Assembly: GCA_963921825.1 (NCBI GenBank)
Contig: OY997593.1
Coordinates: 43,105,111-43,169,110, forward strand
Direction of reading: 5' to 3'
Source: Erodium maritimum
Taxonomy: Eukaryota > Streptophyta > Magnoliopsida > Geraniales > Geraniaceae
Length of the DNA stretch: 64,000 bases
Shown here: one piece after another, positions 58,016 through 64,000 of the stretch
How the letters are laid out: each line of letters begins with the position of its first letter
How positions within the stretch are numbered: position 1 is the first letter of the stretch
The notes under the pieces: generated by a model
The model's input: only the letters and a program-made list of their open reading frames with translations
Told to the model about the DNA's origin: nothing
The model's database searches: none
Program-made: the position numbers and the translations under genes

Positions 58016-59540
58016 GTCCATGTCCATGATAATTGACACAATACCTTATGATACTAGCATTTCTATCAGAAAGGATTACTAACTCACTCGAATCTGGTAT
58101 GCATTTTTGTAAATTCTTCATGAACCGTGTCCATGATGCTAGGTTCTCCGAGTCTACCATAGCCCAAGCTAGATGGTACATATGAACATTACCATCGTGT
58201 GTCGATGCAACTAGCATTACCCCTTTGAACTTTGTCTTCAGTCAAGTTCCATCCACACCAATAACCTTTCTCATGTTCCTGAATCCTTTAATGCATGCTC
58301 CATATGCTATAAAACAATACTTGAACTCCCGCTCATCATTCACCACTAGATTTGTCATTGTGCCTGGATTGAATTGTTTAACACGGTGCAGATAGGAAGG
58401 AAGAAGTTGATAACTTTTAACAGGGAAACCTTTGATCTTAGTGTTTGCAAGTTGTCGTCCCATCCAACCTTTCCATTACATTATGTCCGTTTTATGGGTA
58501 CATGGCATAAAGCCTTGAACTGATTTTGGAGTGGGTAGTTCTTTACCATTAAAGGATTCACTCAAATAGGTGCCAACCATTACCGCAGTTGCTTGACTGT
58601 GATTTGCTGGTAGAGAATCTATGGAGCGTGTGCCAATTGTGATACGTTCTTATGGTGAAGCGTTCTACTTCCCTTATTCTGGCTGCACGCATCATTTATC
58701 CACATCCTTTCGCACGACATTTTACAACATACAAATCCGGGGTAGATTTCACGGCTTTAAAATCAAACCTACTCTTACATTTCATTGCAACAGTCCTGAA
58801 CTTTCTTACAACCTCATCTTTTTTTTAAAAGCTTGACCAACTTCCATGTCCGACTCATCTAAGAAACCAAATAGGGTCAAGGTTTGTTCATCACTCAATC
58901 GGAATGAACCATAATGTCGGTGTCCCATATCTTCAGGGTTATCTTCTGCTGCTCCAATATCACCTTCTGCTACTCCAATATCACCTTCTACTACTCTGGT
59001 ATCACCTACAAGTTCAACGTCCTCATCAACTAGGCCAGGTTTTGCACGAAGATCAACTACTGGTTTAGAATCATCTTCAATATCGATATCAACTACGGGT
59101 TGAATAACGCGTTTTCTCGGTATATTAACACTAACACTGCCCATTTCTATGTACTCTAGATCGCTAGGGCACAAATCTTCATCAAAGATATTATCTCCAA
59201 GAGTATCTTTCTTAATTAGTTTCACGTGTAATACGTTTGTACGACCGCTGTTATGTCCATATAACATATAATAGGCCGCAAGACTCGCATCATCTATTAT
59301 CCAAACTGGATTCACAACAACACCTTCACCTTCCAAGTGGTACACTTGGTAATTGACTCTGATTTGTATTTCGTTTTTGTCCACTCCTGTCCTTTCATAC
59401 AAACTTTCCAATAATATCTTCATCTTAACATCAGCAACGAAGCTAACGAATTTCTCATCAATACTTGGTTCTCAAGTATACTTTCTTTCATCTTCCTTGT
59501 ATTCCCCACCACATGAAGCAAGGATAACTAATTGCCCCAT
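57990..59540 (-). pseudogene. MuDR/MULE transposase remnant
   Basis: The start is at 59540 (MGQLVILASCGGEYKEDE), with a stop soon after. The long frame 58806-59423 holds the N-terminal region and an acidic repeat (GDIGVAEGDIGAAED). At about 58640-58840 is the MuDR DNA-binding block (RFDFKAVKS, VVKCRAKGCG, with the usual Trp codon now a stop). 58242-58463 leads into the MULE transposase domain (RKVIGVDGT), and 57945-58217 continues it (MLVASTHDGNVHMYHLAW, LVILSDRNASIIR). Stops and frameshifts inactivate it. The remaining catalytic region and zinc finger are missing. Confidence 0.82.
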
Positions 59541-60343
59541 TTCTATACGAATTAAGGATTAAGAACCTACATGGTTAGGAATTAAAAACAAAACCACAGA
59601 TTCGGGTAAGTTAATTCAACACCTGGACATTAAATATAGTACATGGACATTTCATACAGTATGTGGTCACTGAAAACACACAATACCAGATCAATTTAAA
59701 CAACGGGTTGTTTCGAAAACTCTAGTATCGGGTTATTTTATACATTACAGTCATTCATTTGAAATACCCAGAAAATTAGGAGAAATTTGCTGCAAATGAA
59801 GATAATAAAGATTCAATTCAACAATTCATCCGTTTCTGTTTCAATGATGATGTTCACAACATTAGAACTTCATATTACCTACATCTAAACATATATGGTT
59901 TATATTTATGAAAATTATGCAGTGAGGATGACTAAAAAAATTAGAAATTAGGGTTTCGGTACCTCACTGAGTCTTCAATGCTATGATTTCGAGCTCGGCC
60001 AACTGTTTGACGACAGCCTGTACTATGAATCGAACTCGGCCAACACTAGGGTACTTCCAATAAGAAGAAGAGCAGAAGAAGGGCGTTCGAGACGATGATC
60101 AGGTGGAGGTAAAGAAGAACACATGGGATTGGGGGCAATGAACAAACGAAGAAGAAACAAAAAACTAGAGAAAAAGAAAAGAAAAAAAGAAAAAATTTAA
60201 ATAAAATATATAAGTATGGGTAAAATTGAGAATGTCAAAGACTCACTTGAAGAGATGGTTAGATACCAAAAACTTTTTTTTGGAGATCAGATTCTTAAAT
60301 ATACTTCAAAATAAGATCATTTTCCTAATTGCCCCCCTTTTTG
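59541..60343. other. MULE 5' region, no gene
   Basis: AT-rich with an A/G-rich run at 60160-60200. No coding sequence seen. It probably holds the transposase promoter and terminal sequence. Confidence 0.45.
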
Positions 60344-60621
60344 GGACTTGTTTTGGTTCTATGTTGTGCAATCGGTTTCTTTAATGTATTATATTTTTTC
60401 TGATAAAAATAATCCAAAGATGACAAAAAGGAAACACACTTGTTCGAAACAAAGAAAACCATATTTATTCCTCCAAAATATGTACAAGCATAGTACAAAT
60501 GCAGCTATCCTCACCCGAACATAAAGAGAAGAAGAAAACCAAAATCGCCTCTACAATAGTTTACATTTTCTTGTGCTTGTAGTGTTTTTGTGTAGTATCA
60601 CAGAAGCTGTTGGATATGAGC
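60344..60621 (-). other. 3' flank of the ArfGAP gene
   Basis: Non-coding. It likely contains the 3' UTR and polyadenylation signals of the minus-strand gene that stops at 60622. The boundary cannot be set from sequence alone. Confidence 0.4.
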
Positions 60622-63600
60622 TCAGCGTTTGGACAACATCCCTTCAGTCAAGAAGGAGAAATCGTAATCTTTTGCAGACTGTGTTGATGATGCATATGGA
60701 AGAGAAGTTGATGATTCAGGTTTGCTCGTTCCACTTGTTGGTTTAGCTTCTCCCATTGTGTAGTAACTGGCATAAATGGAAAGTTTAAATGTGAAGAAAC
60801 CTACTACTGGCCAATATAATTGTGCAAGGATTAATGATGTACCTTGAAGTTGGATATATCCCTCCGGGCTGCATGGTTGCCAAGTCCACATGCTGGTTAT
60901 GCTGGAAGAAGAGTAGCATGAGTTAGTATCACAATATAACCGACCACATTAGGAAGGTAAGAAGACAGCAGAAATACCATTCCAGTTGTTTGATAAGCAG
61001 TGGTCGGCCAGTTTTGGGCGGAGCCTTCTTTGCCAACAGATTTAGCTGCAACTGCCATCAAATGGGATTGTTGTTGTGCCAACATTGCCAGTTGCTGCTG
61101 TTGAACTTTTGGATCTGCATTGGCACATTTTGCTGCAACCATCAGAAGGGATTGTTGTTGTGCCAGTATTGCCATTTGCTGTTGTTGATGCATTGCAAAT
61201 GGAGACACCGAATTCGACTGCATATAATGACCCACAATTAATGACTATTCTCTTGTAAGATGTGAGAAATGAGCTCATACCGCTGGGGGTGTCCCCTTCT
61301 CAAAAAGACTCATAATGTCATTGTTCACATCTTTCTTGGGCTTCTCTTCAGCTGGAACTGAACGAGGTGTTATTGAAGATGAATCTGCGAATAAATCCTC
61401 TATTCCAGAACTACTCCGTACTGGTTTTTCCACAACGTTTTTCTCAGTTGTTGACTTGCCTCCAGCAGCTGCATATGTAATTTTTTTTTTAAAAGAAGAT
61501 AAAATTAAATACATCTCTTGCTAGTTGAAGGAAGTAATATCAACAAACAAAAACCATCATATGGGAGAAATATACACTGAAAAGCTGCCCAATCATCATT
61601 ATTATTATCAACAGTAGAGTGCGTTGTCTCCTTCCCATTTTCGCTTGGATCATCCATTGACATCATGTCGAAAAAATTAGTTGAAAATTCAACTTTTGGA
61701 GGAGCATCCTTCTTTGTTACCTCTGTTACCGCCACAACCTTTTCCTTTTCGGTGATGTGCTGAAGCTTCAAAACAAGAAAATGGTCATGGATCGTAAGAT
61801 TAAAGTTGTAACCCTATATCGACATACAGACCCATATATACTACACTTTTTCCTATGCTGTAATATAGACTCAGGCATACAATACCTGCTGCGCAGGTGC
61901 CTTGTGAGGAACGGGAAGGCTGATTCCACGGGTAGGGCTGTTGTCTTTAGTTCTAGGAACGACCTTCCTTTCCTCGCGTGAACTTTCAGAATTTCTACTG
62001 TTTCCATGCCCGTTTCTCTCCGCATGTGTCTGAGCAACTTTTTCTTCACAGCCTTTAGGAGTTGATCTTCGTTTTCCATCCCTTGGAGTCCATCTCTTAT
62101 CTTCATACCTGTAAAAAGAAAAAAAAGATAAGGAATGTGATCTAAGGACTATAACCAAATGAATAAACAAAGATCTCATGAGTCCCACTTAAGCTCACAC
62201 TAAAACACATACTTCGATCGTATGAAAGTCTCAATCGCATTTCTGTTGTAATTTGGTGGCATGTCCGCCTCCCAGTAACTATTCGACTTCTCATTGCCCA
62301 TTGCTGCATAGAAACAGAAACAAAAACGATCGGTATATATATGGGATGTTGTGAATCAATATCAGTCAGGATGAGGAAACAAACTTACATTGAATATAGC
62401 AACCTGCTCTGGAAGCCATGTATCCAGGGTAGCAGAGCGGACCTGTATCACAAGAATAGTTAGGTTGAAAAGATGAGACACAGTAGAAGCATTAGCCTGT
62501 CATCTGCTAATATGGCAGTGGAAGCCATGTGACTGATTTTGGTATCTCCGCCAATCTTTTCCATCCGGAAGAGAAACCCAACAGATATTACGATAGACAA
62601 ACTCATTCCAGTTATTCATATTTACCTTTGATATGTGTACTCCAAGACTTCTGTGGATCCCCGAACACTGCATGCAAATGAAAATACCTAAATTCACGCT
62701 AGCCCATCTTGGACCTCTAGATGGCAATGAAATCAGTATTAGTAACTCATATACAGAACCCTACATATGAAATGGAATGATCGATGATATCAATTGAGTT
62801 TGTAAAAAGGACTGTGGTCCAGAACATGCTTTCTCTCTCAAATACATACTTGCTTTTACAGTCGGCACACTCTCTATTCTCCGGCAGTTTGAGAAGCCCT
62901 TCCAGTATCTGCACATATTACAACGCAATGATTATATTTTATCTAGAAATGGGACTGATAAAGCAACCCAGCTAAGGAAATTATGGGCTATCAACAATTG
63001 TTAAATACAAATCACTTAATTTTAAATCAAACCAAATCCACATATTAGAACATCAATGGCAGTTATTCATCCTTGAGTTGGATCAAACCAAATCCTTGAA
63101 GAGGGAGAGATACCCACATCTATGATTATTGCTAGTCTGTTCAATACATTTGCTAGTACAAGGTCACTCATGTTTGTTCAACGCCTACTTCTGACGAGGG
63201 AGTCATTTCCTTATATAATTTGAAGAAAACGAGTGAAACTAAAAATTACCCAATTTAAATCTCCAACAATTAACCACTATAATGCAATCTTACTAATAAC
63301 ACTGACTTCAAGGTTCCAAGGATGTCCATGAAACAATCTAAACCTCAAATCACCAATAGAATTATCAGTTATGTTCTGAAGAGAAACAAACCAGAGATTG
63401 CATCAGATAAGACTCGATCCAATGTCGAGCATCAAATTTGGACTAGAGACCTGACCAGATTGGGTTGGTTCCAGATCATTTTCAAATAAGCTGATACCAA
63501 ACCTATCAATGCACTAAAAAAAACCAATAACAAAAACACCCTAACCCATTGGGTCGATACCATCAAATCCCATGATTTTGTTTTTGTTTTTCGGCAAGAA

Positions 63601-63754
63601 TTCGTTCCTTTACCCACAAATTATCAACAAACAACGAACAAAAAAACTGAACTTGATGCGAAAAATAAGACTTGTTCAATGGAAAAATGAAAAAAAGACA
63701 CACCCTTTTGTGCTTAGCATTGAGCTCCTTGGTGACGCTGGCCTTCTCATTCAT
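60622..63754 (-). CDS. AGD5: ArfGAP, AGD5/NEVERSHED-type (11 coding exons; frame problem in exon 4)
   Basis: Exons by my reading: 63754-63704, 62908-62850, 62716-62626, 62442-62389, 62303-62213, 62108-61886, 61759-61576, 61468-61281, 61217-60978, 60901-60843, 60766-60622, all with GT-AG introns. Exons 1-5 encode the ArfGAP domain with zinc finger CADC...CMQC and arginine finger HRSLG, which stimulates GTP hydrolysis on ARF. Later exons match Arabidopsis AGD5/[49 protein letters not shown], a YYTMG region and a DFSFL tail. AGD5 acts at the trans-Golgi/endosome and in organ abscission. Expected length is about 461 residues (Arabidopsis about 483). Exon 4 is 54 nt where the frame needs 3n+1, so the main GTAAGT donor shifts frame after about residue 85. 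A second GT four bases downstream would keep it. Confidence 0.88.
61020..61187 (-). repeat. 84-bp tandem duplication in ArfGAP exon 9
   Basis: Two adjacent 28-residue units each contain QQQQ, LAQQQS and LM, then VAAK. The homologous Arabidopsis region, as I recall it, has one such LAQQQ block. The duplication is in frame, in the glutamine-rich linker outside the catalytic domain. Confidence 0.7.
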
Positions 63755-64000
63755 GGTGAACTCGGAAACAGAAACCGAAACCTGAATCGAGAGAAGGAGG
63801 AGAAGAAGAAGAAGAAGAAGAAGAAGAACAGAGGTCAGAAAGGTGGTTTCACAAGCGATCTCTCTCGCCTCTCCTTCTCTCTATTCTTCTTTTTCTTAAT
63901 TAATATTATTAATACCCTCTGTCTGTTAAATACGTGACCGCCAAAACGGAAATTAAAGGAGAAGGAGAGAAAGGGAAGGAAAAAGGTCTAAAGAAAAATC
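63755..64000 (-). promoter_or_regulatory. 5' UTR and upstream region of the ArfGAP gene
   Basis: On the minus strand the UTR carries a CTT repeat (GAA on the plus strand, 63791-63829) and CT-rich stretches near 63860-63890, common in plant 5' UTRs. The transcription start cannot be fixed and the promoter extends beyond the window. Confidence 0.5.

Larger units (their letters stand above)
57990..60343 (-). mobile_element. Truncated MULE (MuDR-type DNA transposon)
   Basis: Contains a decayed minus-strand MuDR transposase (57990-59540), about 400 bp of 5' region, and a possible terminal region near 60343 that reads inward GGGGGGCAATTAGGAAAATG. The opposite terminus and the transposase C-terminus (SWIM region) are missing where it meets element E, so no TIR pair can be shown. 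Confidence 0.55.

Overview
This is a plant nuclear window. It contains Ty3/gypsy and Ty1/copia LTR retrotransposons primed by a tRNA-iMet type site (TGGTATCAGAGC), an L1-like LINE, a MuDR-type transposase, and two intron-bearing plant genes: a DUF4408/DUF761 protein and an AGD5/NEVERSHED-type ArfGAP. Most of the DNA is transposable-element sequence. I cannot name the species; an angiosperm, probably a dicot, is the most I would infer.

Layout. Positions 1-267 are a partial copy of the sequence at 9669-9932. 268-8517 is a decayed minus-strand Ty3/gypsy element of Tekay/Del type (A) whose outer 3' LTR is truncated. 8518-11568 is repeat debris with LINE ORF1-like fragments in both orientations. 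11569-14990 is a 5'-truncated, decayed LINE on the minus strand. 15881-16313 may be a small TIR element. The minus-strand DUF4408/DUF761 gene is at 16473-17389 with one intron. From about 18826 to about 58015 there is one old plus-strand copia element (E), split open by later insertions.

The nest inside E. A solo LTR (F) of the A family inserted into E; its TSD GAAAT is at 22424-22428 and 55579-55583. F was then split by three elements. B is a Ty3/gypsy element, minus strand, at 22600-35902, arranged LTR-internal-LTR-partial internal. C is a structurally intact Ty1/copia element, minus strand, at 37808-46747, with TSD CTCCG, apparently identical 1,676-bp LTRs and one open 1,341-codon gag-pol ORF. 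D is a decayed relative of C, plus strand, at 47228-55294, with TSD AGAGG. A further solo LTR of the C/D family (G, 56274-57962, TSD TAATC) interrupts E again. E is cut off near 58015, where it abuts a truncated MULE (to about 60343).

Host genes. At the right end the minus-strand ArfGAP gene spans 60622-63754 in eleven coding exons. It keeps the C4 zinc finger and arginine finger, but exon 4 is one base short of the expected frame. No genes here form an operon or pathway. Their association is physical: two host genes flank a nested retrotransposon block, with C as the youngest and only plausibly autonomous element.
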